A stretch of DNA of 64,000 nt from Carnegiea gigantea (GCA_029747015.1 JAKOGI010001350.1:2501-66500), one strand, 5' to 3'; positions 1-10,370 are shown, numbered from the stretch's first letter. The notes: generated from the letters alone by a model not told the origin. Made by a program: numbers and translations.

Positions 1-253
1 ATTCTACCATTAAAAAAGAAATACTATATGTAGTACTTTGTATTTCAAAATTTCAAGATGATCTACTTTATAAAAAATTTCTTCTCCTAATAGATTACAA
101 ATTAGCAAAGAGATTCTGCAAAAGGATGCCAAAAATTTCATTTCTAAACAAATTCTTGCTAGATGGCAAGCCATTCTATCTACTTTTGATTCTGAAATTC
201 ATTTTATCAAAGGGAAAAAAAACAACTATCTGCCACACTTTTTACCGAAGAGC
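1..253 (+). pseudogene. Caulimovirid (pararetrovirus) RNase H end, endogenous remnant
   Basis: The plus-strand reading that includes 119-250 resembles the C-terminal end of the reverse transcriptase/RNase H polyprotein of plant pararetroviruses (Caulimoviridae, petuvirus- or florendovirus-like). Two short stretches show this: ARWQAIL, then FIKGKKNN a few residues later, the usual lead-in to the polyprotein end. The frame stops at a TAG near 251. The polyprotein upstream lies outside the window. Stops and frame changes upstream and downstream mark it as an old integrated copy. What is seen is the motif and the breaks. The family assignment rests on recognition, and the genus is a guess. Confidence 0.72.
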
Positions 254-1735
254 TTTTGCTAGGTACGAATGCCAAAACCTTATTGTTGCAGGATTCATAA
301 TGACAAAGCCAAACACAAAGGGAAAGGTGTACAAAAGGCTAAAAATTATCAGCACCAAGTTCTAACCCATAATACCTTGTCACCTCTAACAAATTTTCCG
401 CCTTTGCCTTACAAAACTATTGTTTCCAACCCACCTACCAAGCCATCTTAAGACAATTATTTAGTCAGATTCACAAAACACCTATTCCTAACAAGTTATA
501 AAACTACCCCTTCCGTTGAAGCCAATTAACCAATTATTCAAAATAGCTTTGATAACTTTCACTACTTAAGTGACATCCCCCAAAAGGATCAATGGTTCTA
601 AGAACTCGTATTTATTGATTCTCACTCAATTAACATTACTCATGCCCGTGACAAAATGAACCTAAACTTCATTCTCTACTCCAAATGTATAATTAGAAAT
701 TTTATAGGTTCATAGCAATGGAAACCCCATTTCGAAGAATGAAAATTTCCATCAGCTATCACCCACAAAGTTACAACTATAATGACTACAAAATGGGATC
801 GTTCAGAGCTTTCCTATATCATCTAGACACTTATTCATGGTTCTTTAATTTCATGACAATTGTTTGACCTCATTCCCTATTTGGTTCTATTTTTGGGGAA
901 CTTGGTTTGGATGTGCCACCTTCCTCTACCCCATAGATACAAAAGAAGGATGGGATTCTAGAATAAGAGCACCCCTAGCAACTAAACCATATATGAAGGA
1001 AGTTCAATTTTTTTGGACATTTAATGTTGTTTGGATCTTTAGTTAGGAATACAGATTTCATAATTATCTCCTCAATTCTTTTCCACTCTCTATGGTTTGT
1101 ATCTACAAAGTCAGATGGTACAATGAGTACAAAACCATTTTATGCTCAAAAGAAAATGTTAAGTGCTTATACAAGACAAAGACAAAGAAGTTTACTCTCC
1201 ATAACTTAAAGCAAATTGAAGGCCACAAGAAAATTACAGCAAAATCCTCGACTCCAAGTAAAAGAGAAGGATCATCCAGCACCAAAGGTTTACTAAAATC
1301 CCAAGTTAAAGGACTCATATAAAAACAGCATGATCTCCTTGAACTTCTTAAGGGTGAACCTAAGCTATGTAAGGAGTATATACAAAAACTTATGAGTAGA
1401 GATTCAGATGGGGAAGAAGATCCTAGCTCAACAGCCTCTTCAACTCACTCGGATCAATACGGAGGACCCTGTTCTCAACATCAATATGATTTATTAAAAA
1501 ACAAGAAAAGAAAAGAGCCCATAAAGGTTTGACCTTTGGCAAAAGTAAGGGCCATTTTTCGCTAACAACATTCTGCAGGTATAGTTATATTGGGCAAAAC
1601 ACTATTCATTTACAGTGCAATCCATTTTCAGCACATCCAGACAAAATTGCTTTCTTCAAAAGGAAAAATAATTGTCGGCAATTCGAATTTGCTCTTAGAA
1701 GAAGCAATCACAACAACAATTTTACATACTTTTCT
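254..1735 (+). pseudogene. Decayed caulimovirid region downstream of RNase H
   Basis: About 1.5 kb follows with no long frame, but short stretches in changing frames look like protein. Examples are a proline-rich stretch around 395-445 (PPLPYKTIVSNPPTKP), an aromatic-rich stretch around 864-1040 (FPIWFYFWGTWFG), and a charged tail with an acidic serine run around 1390-1460. The order (polyprotein end, then a basic/proline-rich and an aromatic region, then an acidic tail) fits the coding region after RNase H in some endogenous caulimovirids. Many stops are present and no product is expected. The assignment depends on the neighbouring RNase H motif and is moderate only. Confidence 0.5.
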
Positions 1736-1739
1736 GTTT

Positions 1740-1960
1740 TATAAAAGAAGATAGATTTTAAGAAGAAGGTCATCGAGAAAATTTTAGAAAAGAAAGAGAG
1801 AAAGAAAGATCTAGAGAGAAATTTGTGATCTCTTTACTTTTAGTTTTCTGAAGTGCTTCCTACTGCTGGTCGTTATTATACACAATATTTGTAAATATTT
1901 TGTACAAGTCTATTATCGAATACATATAATTCTATGTTTGTTAATTCTCTACCTATTCTT
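1740..1960 (+). promoter_or_regulatory. Possible pararetroviral promoter and leader remnant
   Basis: A TATA box (TATAAAAG, 1740-1747) follows the decayed coding region. After it come purine-rich GAAAGAGAGAAAG-type sequence and a T-rich stretch with TTGTAAATATTTTGTAC near 1890-1905. This layout (coding end, TATA box, purine-rich transcript start, T-rich signal) is what an intergenic region of an integrated caulimovirid would look like. No tRNA-Met primer site (TGGTATCAGAGC) is seen here, so the assignment is contextual. Confidence 0.35.
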
Positions 1961-1967
1961 TGATCCT

Positions 1968-2038
1968 GTGTACACACACACACACACACACACATACACA
2001 CACACACACGCATGCACACACACACACACACACACATA

Positions 2039-2074
<36 letters not shown>

Positions 2075-2190
2075 CATATAAATATATATATCTATATATA
2101 TATATATATATATATATCTATATATATATATATGTATATATATAGACTAGATATATATATATTATATATATATATATATTATATATATAT

Positions 2191-2223
<33 letters not shown>

Positions 2224-2248
2224 GTGTGTACAGATATCACACATATAT

Positions 2249-2322
<74 letters not shown>

Positions 2323-2323
2323 G

Positions 2324-2374
<51 letters not shown>

Positions 2375-2378
2375 ATAT

Positions 2379-2412
<34 letters not shown>

Positions 2413-2604
2413 CACACACACACATACATACATACATATATATATGTACACACACACACACCCACACACACACATATATATATATGTACACACACACGCC
2501 CACATATGTGTGCTTATACATGTGTTTACACATGCATATATACATACATATATACACGAACACACACACACACACACTCATATATGTATATATATATATT
2601 ATCA
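1968..2604. repeat. Compound microsatellite CA / GT / TA
   Basis: Over 600 bp of simple repeats: (CA)n from 1973, (GT)n around 2042-2072, long (TA)n blocks with inserted C or G through 2400, then mixed (CA)n and (TA)n to about 2604. The CA and GT blocks are complementary and could fold together. Long open frames here, on both strands, encode only Tyr-Ile or Cys-Val style repeats and are artefacts of the repeat. Confidence 0.97.
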
Positions 2605-2830
2605 GGCTCGTTAATCAGATCAACAACTTATAGTTGAATGCTATTTACGATGAGGCACACAATTCCTCATCAATATGAATGAAACCTCCTGAGTATGATT
2701 CATTTAACATGTTTGTTCACTGATTGGTGAACTTGGATCGATACATACAGAATGATGAGTGACTAACTAATCAATCATCGTAACTAACTAAACTTGTATC
2801 ATACATATCCACTACAGACTCATTCCAACC
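2605..2830. other. Unassigned sequence before the LINE
   Basis: AT-rich sequence with short direct and inverted repeats (for example ACTAACTAA near 2762 and 2785). No gene, TIR or LTR end is recognised. It may include the LINE 5' untranslated region, whose start cannot be placed. Confidence 0.4.
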
Positions 2831-3784
2831 CTACTTGAGATCTTCCTCTTCACAAAACTGAAGGGAGTAGTGGTGAGTCGCCCAACCCCTACACTTTACA
2901 ACCTTTACTGGAGCCCAGAATGGAAGGAATCTCTTTTGGAGATGCACTCCAGGGAAATGGTCGATGGCCAATTTATCCTCATGGTCTCAGGATGGAACTT
3001 TGAGTAGAGGTTGAACTGGAGGGGAATGCGGAGTTGGAGACACCATACAGGGTCACATTCACTAAAGAACAATTGCAATTTCTAAGAGCCCTGTTGGCAA
3101 GGACTCTGATGGGTAAGGTCCTCGGTACTAGGTAATTATATCATACATCTAGTAGTGTGTATTCCCACCTACCACATATATGTATTTTTCCAACGTGTAT
3201 TTATCATATAGACAATTTTTAGTATGTGGCGCTGATGCGTCTTGTAGGAGTATGTACTCCAAGTATGATATTGGTTTTACAGTACTCAGTAATGTATGAA
3301 ATTGTGAATCAGAAGATCTGTTCCATATGAAAAAGCTCAGGTAACATCGATATCATAGACTTAGGAAAGGATATTTACTTGTTTAGGTTTGATAATGTAT
3401 CATGATCAGATAAAGTATTGATGGGTGGTGCTTGCTTCCTTTTTGGCCATTATTTATGCTAACTAAATGGCATCCAAACTTTTAACCATCAATGAATCTG
3501 TTTACAACTATAATTATATGGGTAAGATTTTCTGAACTCCTTGTAGAATACTTCAATAAACCTTCCTTGTTTGCATAGAAAAATCATAGTAAAGCCCATC
3601 AGGTAGATTATGCGACAGATAAGGTTGCAAGAGGAAGGTATGCTTGGGTGTGTATTGAAATCTCACTTCAAAAGCCACTAGTTCCTAGGATTTGGATTGA
3701 AAATGGATAGCACAAACATGAATACGAAAATCTTGATCTTTTCTGCTTAGATTGTGGAATAGTAGGACATACTAAAGATCTCAA
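2831..3784 (+). pseudogene. LINE (L1 type) ORF1, first part: DUF4283-like region and zinc knuckle
   Basis: Nucleic-acid-binding protein of a plant L1-type non-LTR retrotransposon, decayed. Seen in shifting frames: a segment around 3050-3125 (VTFTKEQLQFLRALL), a segment from 3360 (LGKDIYLFRFDN), and WVRFSELLVEYFNKPSLFA at about 3519-3575. Then comes RGRYAWVCIEISL at about 3633-3675 and CLDCGIVGH, the first part of a CX2CX4HX4C knuckle, at 3743-3769. This order is the standard ORF1 layout of plant LINEs. The fourth knuckle cysteine is at the edge of the next insertion. Stops and frameshifts make it non-functional. The start is approximate. Confidence 0.75.
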
Positions 3785-4981
3785 TGTCCTGCTGCTATAA
3801 TTTCCCACAAACGTACGTTTATCGTTATAATACTTCGGATGTCGATCCACAGAGATGCTTGTGAAATTAGGTTACCAAAAATTCTAAACTAATTGAAGAC
3901 TAAATAAACAATTTTGTCAGCTCTAACTTGCAAAGACCTCAAACCAAAATAGGGCGAAGCACCAAACTGCAAACAATTTTAACCCACTAACACTTAGTTG
4001 TAATTTTCATGTGCCCATAATGCATTCACCATAGCAGAAGCAGAGGACGGCAAGCAAGCATTTGAAACGAACCAACCTCTGATGTTTCACACCCCTGGTA
4101 TTGCCTTGAACACGCTTGAAATCTCAGGATCGAATTGAAGCAAACTTACGAAGGAATTAACTCAGAAATCCAACTCAGAATTAAACCGAAGACTAATAAT
4201 TTCATTCAATTGAAACTAATCTCAGTGCAATTGCATGACCTTTAAAACTCTAAAAATTGAATCTAGAAAACCTAAACTACAAAATTGAAGAAGAAGGAAA
4301 AGCTAAAACTAAGCCACCCCTAATCTGCTTTGACACTAATCTCTATGCCCTCAACTGTTCTCTGCTTCTTTGCTTCCCTTAAAGGCTCGCCCCCAATGCC
4401 CATTCAACCCCTTCGGTTGCCCTTCAATCAAGTCTTGTAACTAACGGTTTGATGATAACAATGATGATGGATTAAATGATAAAGAGAGAGAGAAGGACGA
4501 GGAGCCATGCTCTGTGCTTTGTTTTGGGTTCTGGGGGTTGAAATAAGGAAGAAGAAGAAAAAGAAGAGGTTGGGTGGAAAGCTGATTGCGGGTCACGTGC
4601 AACGCACATGCGTTTAAGTAGGAGTAGGTTGGGCAAGGGAGTCACGGACTGGGCCAGGCCCAGCTGGGGAAGAAGAGACAGAAAGGAGGGAGGCCGGGTA
4701 GAGAAACAATGGGCCAGGCCCAGTGAGGAAAGAAGAAGGAAAAGGGAAGAAAGGTCTAGACCGGTCTGGCTACGTGTAGGCCTCGGTGCTGGGCATGTTT
4801 CCTTTTTGCCATTCTTTTCCCTTCTCTTGATCCAAACTTGAGTGCATTTTATTCATTTTTTCCAAATTTTCCAATCCCTACAAAAAATAAATAAAAACAT
4901 ATTAAAATTCTAATTTAATAATTTATTCCGAGCAAATATTAGATAATAAAGGGTATAAAAAAATGTAATAATTTCTGGTCA
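3785..4981. mobile_element. Unclassified insertion in LINE ORF1, solo-LTR-like
   Basis: LINE coding stops in the ORF1 knuckle and resumes near 4982-5170. The 1.2 kb between has no coding match. It starts TGTCCTGCTG and could end TTTCTGGTCA, the TG...CA form of an LTR. It holds the phrase GTCGATCCACAGAGA near 3842, of a kind common near LTR ends, and a CACGTG motif near 4594. No target-site duplication is seen at these ends (CTCAA against AACAC), so the borders are uncertain. A solo LTR or a TRIM-like element are both possible. Confidence 0.4.
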
Positions 4982-6189
4982 AACACCTGCCATGGTGGGA
5001 AGCCCTTCTGGGATTAAGGGCAGATAAAAATGAATTTGTAATAAAGATAAATGCAATGAATAATGGAAATACAGCATCCACTAAAGACAAACAATAAGGG
5101 GGTGAACAAATTCTTAATTTATGAGACAAAATCATGGTTGCAAATATTCCAAAACAACGATTTTCTAATGAATAAGGAGAAGATAAAGATCAACAACGTA
5201 TAGTAGCTATGTATAAAAAATCTAGGAATAGAAAAAAAATAGCAAAAGAAGATCGGCAAGGCCCATTCCATGCATAATCAAGAGCAGATGGACTAGATAG
5301 AGTGGGTCAAGAACGAATGGCCAATTGGCAGCAGAATGGGAATCAAAGTGAGACAAATTTAGACAAAGAGAGTCCCAGGAACCAGCAAAGCGTGCAATTA
5401 GCCACATTCAATAATGACAATTTGCCACCAAACTTAGACAAAATTCCTGAGCACAATATTGCCTGCGGAGAGGAATTAGGAGAGGAGAGAAAAACTAAGT
5501 TTAATAAGGGTAATCATGATGATGTCGTAGAGGCGACTGAGCATGAGTGCATCCATAAGGACTCCTACATTAGAAGAGCAATAGACGCTCAGGATAACCA
5601 ACTTGATAGATTAAATACTCCCATAGCTAAGCCTTTTATCTTAAGTCAGGATTCATACATTGACGACCAACTTAGGAAAAACTACCAAGCAACTTCTTCT
5701 CAAGCTATCAACCATGACTCCCCCAGTGAAACTATAGCCAATTCGATCCAAATCATACACCAAACAAACATCAGCCCTGGCACTCAACACTCGCCTTACT
5801 CCTATGAGATTTGACCATACACTGCAACCCCAATTCTGAACCATATAAAGGGTGTGTGACCTATCACTAGTTAAACTAATTCCTTGCTAAGAACTAAACC
5901 TATTTCCCACATTTCCTACTACTGGGCTTCAGGGAGACCTTGCCCTTCCAGAGTCTACTTCAGCATGCAATGCCTAGAAGGAGGTAGAAGGCAGCCTTAA
6001 GAATGCACTAAAAGTTCAACATTGCCTCGCCAAGTAAGCTTAGGGAGAACACTTACAAAGACCAGCTAACTTCTACCCCCCACCAACACATATCCCCCCA
6101 AGACTTGTAAGACGAACAGGAGTAGACATGAATATCGCAAAGTGGGATCAACTTATAATATGCTTCAACCTAGTGGAAAAATACAAAAG
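4982..6189 (+). pseudogene. LINE ORF1, C-terminal part
   Basis: Continues LINE ORF1 after the insertion. A basic stretch at about 5200-5250 (KKSRNRKKIAKEDR) is the usual block after the knuckle. An open frame of 170 codons (5302-5814) follows, rich in Asn, Gln, Asp and Ser, as is typical of the disordered ORF1 C-terminus. From 5815 to 6189 only broken frames remain. The segment ends exactly at the left LTR of the Tat gypsy element. LINE sequence resumes at 25093. The assignment rests mainly on collinearity with the clear ORF1 and ORF2 segments on either side. Confidence 0.6.
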
Positions 6190-6625
6190 TGTTTCAGGAG
6201 TTTCTCATACCTTGTTGAAGATGAGGTGGGGTTAGAGCTCGGGCTTATGAGATGGCACGTGAGGATCAGCTGACGGGCTCCTTTCCTCTATCGAATCAAC
6301 AAAAAAGGCACCCTTGGGTTATGGTCCGGGGAACTCCTCTTCGACGGTCAAGTCAAAGGAGGGTCCAAGAGGTATGAATGCAATAAAGAGAGAGTAAAGT
6401 CAATTCTGTCAGAGTCCCATATGCTTCCCGAGGTGGGTTGGTAAGTATTTATAGCTCATGTAGTAAGGGACAAAATGGTAATTTTATGCCAAAGACCCCA
6501 AAAGCAGGGTGCTTCTTGGCTTATTCCATTTGGGCTTTTGGTGAGAGCCCCAAAGGTCCTGTTTGGGCTTGTCTTGCGATTGCGTACCCGTGGGCCTTCT
6601 AAAGAAAAACACATTTTCTGGATCA
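6190..6625 (-). repeat. Tat element 3' LTR
   Basis: 436 bp, TG...CA. It aligns along its length with 24638-25092, sharing for example ACCTTGTTGAAGATGA, GGATCAGCTGACGGGCTCC and CATTTTCTGGATCA. It lacks a block of about 20 bp present in the other LTR near 25017-25037. Inverted placement relative to pol makes it the 3' LTR. Confidence 0.9.
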
Positions 6626-6640
6626 TTTAGGCCCCTACAT
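6626..6640 (-). promoter_or_regulatory. Tat element polypurine tract
   Basis: On the minus strand the bases just before the 3' LTR read TGTAGGGGCCTAAA, the short purine-rich plus-strand primer expected in this lineage. It directly abuts the LTR. Confidence 0.7.
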
Positions 6641-6836
6641 TTTACCTGCACATGGACCTGCTCAGGTAGTCAGATAAAATATGGATTAATCTGATCATTA
6701 CAGTAGTCAGTAGGGCATAGGGAAATGGTTTACCCTTGGCTGATTACCTTCTCCTGATCTGACCCTTGGCTTCCACTTAATGTCGTCTTGGTGTTTCAGA
6801 GGCTGGCTGGCATTACGAGGTCCTATCAGCTTCGGG

Positions 6837-6843
6837 TATAAAG
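6837..6843 (+). promoter_or_regulatory. TATA box of antisense unit A
   Basis: TATAAAG 66-72 bp before the start codon of unit A at 6909. No clear G-box is seen upstream, unlike units B to D. The upstream region here is short, since the 3' LTR ends at 6625. Confidence 0.4.
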
Positions 6844-6908
6844 AGGAGTTGCTCTAAAAACATGATCTGCACCATGCCTTTATATATCCCTTGCATTAAG
6901 GATCCTCC

Positions 6909-7355
6909 TTGGCGAATATGGGATTCCCCCACTCACTGATGACTGATGAGATGGGGCTCTACATTCTGGGTAACTTCGAATGGTATCACATAGAAGTGGT
7001 GTTTCCTCCCGGCCCACTACCATACAATTATAAAGGGCTATGCCTAGACTTCGATCTTGCTGTGGCGGAGGAGTATGCCCAAGACTACAAGGTCCCCGAG
7101 TTGCCCCAGGTGGTATTCCTGGCGATGCTTCTTAATGACGCCGTGAAGCTTGGTGTGCTGCGCGGTTGGATGATCGTGGTAATAGAGTTGGCCCTCAAAG
7201 AGGTGCGGTGGAATGCTTTCTAGGCATGGATGTGGCCTAACGGGGGAAAGAGCATGGAGGCCCGTCGACATAAGGCATCTAGTGACTCGAAAGAAGAGGA
7301 GAGCTCGGGGTCCGACAACCAAACCACCCTTTCTAGTGGTGACAGCGAGGAGTGA
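6909..7355 (+). pseudogene. Antisense unit A: small unrecognised protein inside the Tat element
   Basis: Not a family I recognise. The frame opens at ATG 6909 and stays in one frame to TGA 7353-7355, broken only by TAG at 7221, so about 148 codons. N-terminus: MANMGFPHSLMTDEMG, then NFEW. Centre: DLAVAEEYAQDYKVPELPQV and FLAMLLNDAVKLGVLRGWM. C-terminus: acidic and serine-rich (KASSDSKEEESSGSD, then SSGDSEE-stop). Units B and C repeat these blocks in the same order. It lies opposite to pol, between pol and the 3' LTR, with its own TATA box and AATAAA signal (7447-7452, 92 bp after the stop). It is the best preserved of the three. Tat elements are known to carry extra ORFs in this position. The function is unknown. 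Confidence 0.6.
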
Positions 7356-7446
7356 GGGTCGGCTAGCAACGACCTTTGAGGCGTGCATTTTGTGTTTTTC
7401 TCTCTCTCTCTGTGTTTTTTTTTTTGGGTACTCCATAAGTGTTTGT

Positions 7447-7452
7447 AATAAA
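7447..7452 (+). terminator. Polyadenylation signal of unit A
   Basis: AATAAA 92 bp after the unit A stop, preceded by a T-rich stretch (7396-7425). Units B and C have the same signal at nearly the same distance. Confidence 0.5.
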
Positions 7453-7663
7453 ATGATAGCTTTCTTTGCGGGAGCTTTGCCCTAACTTTTCATTTTAACA
7501 TACTTCTATTATCGGGCGGCCTAGTTATCGCAGCTTGACTATGTGACGTTCCGAGGATCGGCCTTCTGGCCTAGGTCCTGAATGGGCAGCCTCATGGTCC
7601 TTCTCTAGGATGAGGTGCCTTCGCCATGGTGACATAGGTAGCGGGCACTATGTAATTTACTGC

Positions 7664-7753
7664 CACGTGGCGAGAACTAAGTGGTGCCCTGATGCTGGGC
7701 AGCTTAGTAACGTGTGGTCCTCTTTTAGCCCCTTCTATTTTTCTCTATAAAAT
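7664..7753 (+). promoter_or_regulatory. Promoter of unit B: G-box and TATA box
   Basis: CCACGTGG around the G-box core CACGTG (7664-7669), then CTATAAAAT (7745-7753) 81 bp later. A GAGAGAGGG-rich leader follows, then ATG at 7855. The same spacing is kept in units C and D. Confidence 0.5.
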
Positions 7754-7854
7754 GGAGCAGGCATCCCTCTGGAGAGTCACTTGAAAGCGTTCTCAACTCC
7801 TTAGAGAGAGGGGGTAAGAGTTCTTAGAGAGAGTCCCTGTTTACGACTCTAACC

Positions 7855-8308
7855 ATGGCCTTTCCCCTCTTTCAGGATGCCGGAGAGATGGCTGACTATG
7901 TGAGGGAAACTTTCCAGTGGCATTGGAGGAGCGCCTCATGTCCCTCTTCGTTCACTTCCGGGGGACTTCTGAGAGCTATGCCCACGCTTTACTCTGTCCA
8001 AGGTGAAGGAAGCAGTGTGCGATTCTGAACTTCCCGAAATGGTTCAAGTCACCTTCTACACCATGCTACTTAATGATGCCGTGGAACTAGGCATTGTGAG
8101 CGTGTTCATGGCTACGGATTTGAAGGAGACCCTTGAAGGCTTACGATAGACTTCTTTTGAGTCCTAGATGCATGCTAACTAATGCGGTCTTCTAGAAGCA
8201 CAGCTTCACCAGCGGACTCCTCCAGGGGGTGGTCAGGGGCCCGTGAATGGCCGAGAAGAGAGCTCGGGCTCAAGTTGTCCCCCACCCCCTTCCAGTGATG
8301 AGGATTAA
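7855..8308 (+). pseudogene. Antisense unit B: second copy of the unit A gene family
   Basis: Starts at ATG 7855 with MAFPLFQDAGEMADYVRETF, then QW, matching unit C (MFPNFLSTEQAAEYVR, then INW) and more loosely unit A. The middle reads LPEMVQVTFYTMLLNDAVEL, then GIVSVFMATDLKETLEGLR, clearly homologous to A. The end reads REESSGSSCPPPPSSDED-stop (TAA 8306-8308), the same acidic serine tail. At least one frame change separates the N- and C-terminal parts and stops lie between centre and tail, so it is a pseudogene. AATAAA follows 89 bp after the stop. The function is unknown. Confidence 0.55.
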
Positions 8309-8396
8309 CGATAGACTTTTTTACATCTTCATTTATATTATGTTTGACATTGTGTTCTTCTCCTTATGAGGCGTACTTGTAATTATTGGTGTTGAT

Positions 8397-8402
8397 AATA
8401 AA
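8397..8402 (+). terminator. Polyadenylation signal of unit B
   Basis: AATAAA 89 bp after the unit B stop, preceded by TTGTAATTATTGGTG. This parallels the signals of units A and C. Confidence 0.5.
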
Positions 8403-8670
8403 ACGTCGCCTCTCTGCGTGAGGGTTTGATTTCTTTGCGAGTATGTTGTGTTCCATTCGTACCGCTGCAATGTCCCCTCTCGACCTCCTCCAGCCTTCTC
8501 CGAAAGGGGTTTAGAAGCTAGGCCCCGCTCTCCGTATCTTGCTGGCGGTCTTAACGACCAGCCTTTGGATTACGGGACTATGGTGCTCAACCTACAGCTT
8601 AGATTTCTGCGCAGGGTCCCCGCCCTTGGAGCTTTAGTAATGTCCCAGACAGATCTTTCGGGTACAGGGG

Positions 8671-8760
8671 CCACATGGCAAGGATAGAGTGGCTCCTTGG
8701 TTTTGCTGCCCCTTAGGAAAGCGTGCTGTCCTTTGGCAAATCCATCTACCTCCATAAAAA
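8671..8760 (+). promoter_or_regulatory. Promoter of unit C: decayed G-box and TATA-like box
   Basis: CCACATGG (8671-8678) sits 82 bp before CATAAAAA (8753-8760). Compared with unit B, one base differs in the G-box (CACGTG to CACATG) and one in the TATA box. A GA-rich leader (8850-8865) and ATG 8877 follow. Confidence 0.4.
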
Positions 8761-8876
8761 GGGGGCGAAATCCCCTGGGGAAACATCTGTTAAGCAAGCT
8801 TCTCAGCCCTTATGATGAGGGAAAAAGCGACAGCGATAAGAGGGGAGAGAGAGAGAGAGAGAAGAAAAACTCCATC

Positions 8877-9322
8877 ATGTTTCCCAACTTTCTTAGTACC
8901 GAGCAAGCGGCGGAGTATGTTAGGAACAACATCAATTGGTCCTTGAGGGAGCCCTTTACTCTCCGGCCTAATCTGCTACCTAAAGCCCACCATGGCCTTT
9001 TGCGCCAGCTTCGAGCTTCTCGTGGGTGATATGCCCATAGCTCTCATATCCCTGAGATGATCCAAGCCAGTTTTAATGCCATGGTGCTCAATGAGGCTGC
9101 GGAGCTGGGACCTTCGTGCAGGGTCATGATAGATTGCATGATGTCGATCCTTCAAGAGCTGAAGTGGGACATTATTGAATCTTGGCTGTAGGGAATCGAG
9201 GGAAGGCTTAGGAGGGCACAGATCCCCCATCTTGTGGACCTGACTACCAATCCGCTGGCACATGGCCCTGAAGAAGTCTCAACGTTAAAGACGCCCCTTC
9301 AGCTTCAAGTGACGAGGAGTAG
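8877..9322 (+). pseudogene. Antisense unit C: third copy of the unit A gene family
   Basis: ATG 8877 opens MFPNFLSTEQAAEYVRNNI, then NWSLREPF. After a frame change the centre reads IPEMIQASFNAMVLNEAAEL, then GPSCRVMIDCMMSILQELKW, collinear with units A and B. The last codons before TAG 9320-9322 give APSASSDEE, the shared acidic tail. The N- and C-terminal parts are in different frames and a stop follows ESWL near 9190, so it is a pseudogene. AATAAA lies 85 bp after the stop. Copy-to-copy spacing of about 0.95-1.0 kb suggests tandem duplication of a whole unit with promoter and poly(A) site. The function is unknown. Confidence 0.55.
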
Positions 9323-9406
9323 GCATTGGGATCCTGTTGTGTTTTGCTTCCTTTGTTGCCCCTTCTATCATTTGCAAAAGTTAGTTTGTAGCTACTCACA
9401 ATGAAT

Positions 9407-9412
9407 AATAAA
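9407..9412 (+). terminator. Polyadenylation signal of unit C
   Basis: AATAAA 85 bp after the unit C stop, in an A-rich stretch (AATAATAAAAAAG), followed by T-rich sequence. Confidence 0.5.
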
Positions 9413-9559
9413 AAAGTTATTTCATGTTATCCAGACTTGAATTTTTTTTTTACTTGATGCTCTTCCGTTCATCACGACATTCCCATACAGATCTATCTTT
9501 CCCCACCCCTTGGTCATGCTTGAAGATCGACCCATTCTTTCGGGGGACTAGCTGTATAG

Positions 9560-10312
9560 TGTTCGGCCTGTTATCACCCTTAGGGATTCTTAGTCTTTCT
9601 TTAAGGCTAACGAGGTATGTTTCAGCCCTTAGGCTGAGCTGCCGGGTCCTTATCCCCCATTGAGGCTAAAAGTGTATCACCCGGCCCTTAAGATGAGCCA
9701 CTGGGCCTTTAGCCCCCATTGGGGTGTATCGCCTGATCTTTAGGCTAGGCTGTTGGGTCCTTAGCCCCTTGGGGCTAAAGGTGTGTCGCCCAATCCTTAG
9801 GCCGAGCAGCTGGGCTTTTAGCCTGCATTGGAGGTGAAAAGTGTATCGCCCAACCCTTAGGCCGAGCTGCTAGGTCCTTAGCCCCCATTGGGGTTAAAGG
9901 TGTATCGCCCGGCCTTTAGGCCGAGGTGCTGGGTCCTTAGCCCCCATTAGCGCTAAAGGTGAGTCGCCTGGCCCTTAGGCCAAGCTGCTAGGCCTTTAGC
10001 CTCCATTAGGGGCTACAGGTGTATCGCCGGACCCTTACGCCGAGGTGCTTGGTCCTTAGGCTGAGCTGCTTGGTCCTTAGCCCCCATTAGGGCCAAAGGT
10101 GTATTGCCTAGCTGAGCTGCTAGGTCCTTAGCCCCAATTGGGGCTAAAGGTGTATCACCCGGCTTTAGGTAGAGCTGCTGGGTCCTTAGCCCTCATTGGG
10201 GATAAAAGTATATCGCTCGGCCTTTAGGTCGAGCTACTGGATCCTTAGCCCCCATTGGAGCTAAAGGTGTACCGCATGGCCCTTAGGCTGTGCTGTTGGA
10301 TCTTCTACTTCC
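9560..10312. repeat. 60-bp tandem repeat array 1 inside the Tat element
   Basis: About 12 diverged units of roughly 60 bp. A typical unit holds TTAGCCCCCATTGGGGCTAA, a perfect 8-bp-arm hairpin with a short loop, then GTGTATCGCCCGGCC, CTTAGGCCGAGCTGCTG and GGTCC. Units vary in the hairpin and some are truncated (near 10050-10120). It is homologous to array 2 at 19313-19826. Arrays of this kind in the region after pol are known in Tat elements. Confidence 0.92.
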
Positions 10313-10370
10313 CTTGGGCCAGTCGGATGCACGAGAAGAATTGTAACTGTTAGGGTTGGTTCCTAGCCAC

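Noticed and set aside
2012..2614. Long open frames on both strands (up to 200 codons) in the microsatellite
   Set aside because: They encode only Tyr-Ile, Thr-His or Cys-Val repeats and come from CA/GT/TA repeats lacking stop codons.
7044..7436. 130-codon minus-strand frame opposite unit A
   Set aside because: A shadow of unit A. It has no similarity to the corresponding minus strands of units B and C, whereas the plus strand blocks are conserved.
6909..9322. Units A to C as captured host genes
   Set aside because: Possible, but nothing in the window shows a host parent. The position after pol in antisense is a known place for Tat extra ORFs, so a capture claim would be unsupported.
9560..10312. 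CRISPR-like array
   Set aside because: Direct tandem units with no unique spacers, inside a plant gypsy element. The repeats are a minisatellite.
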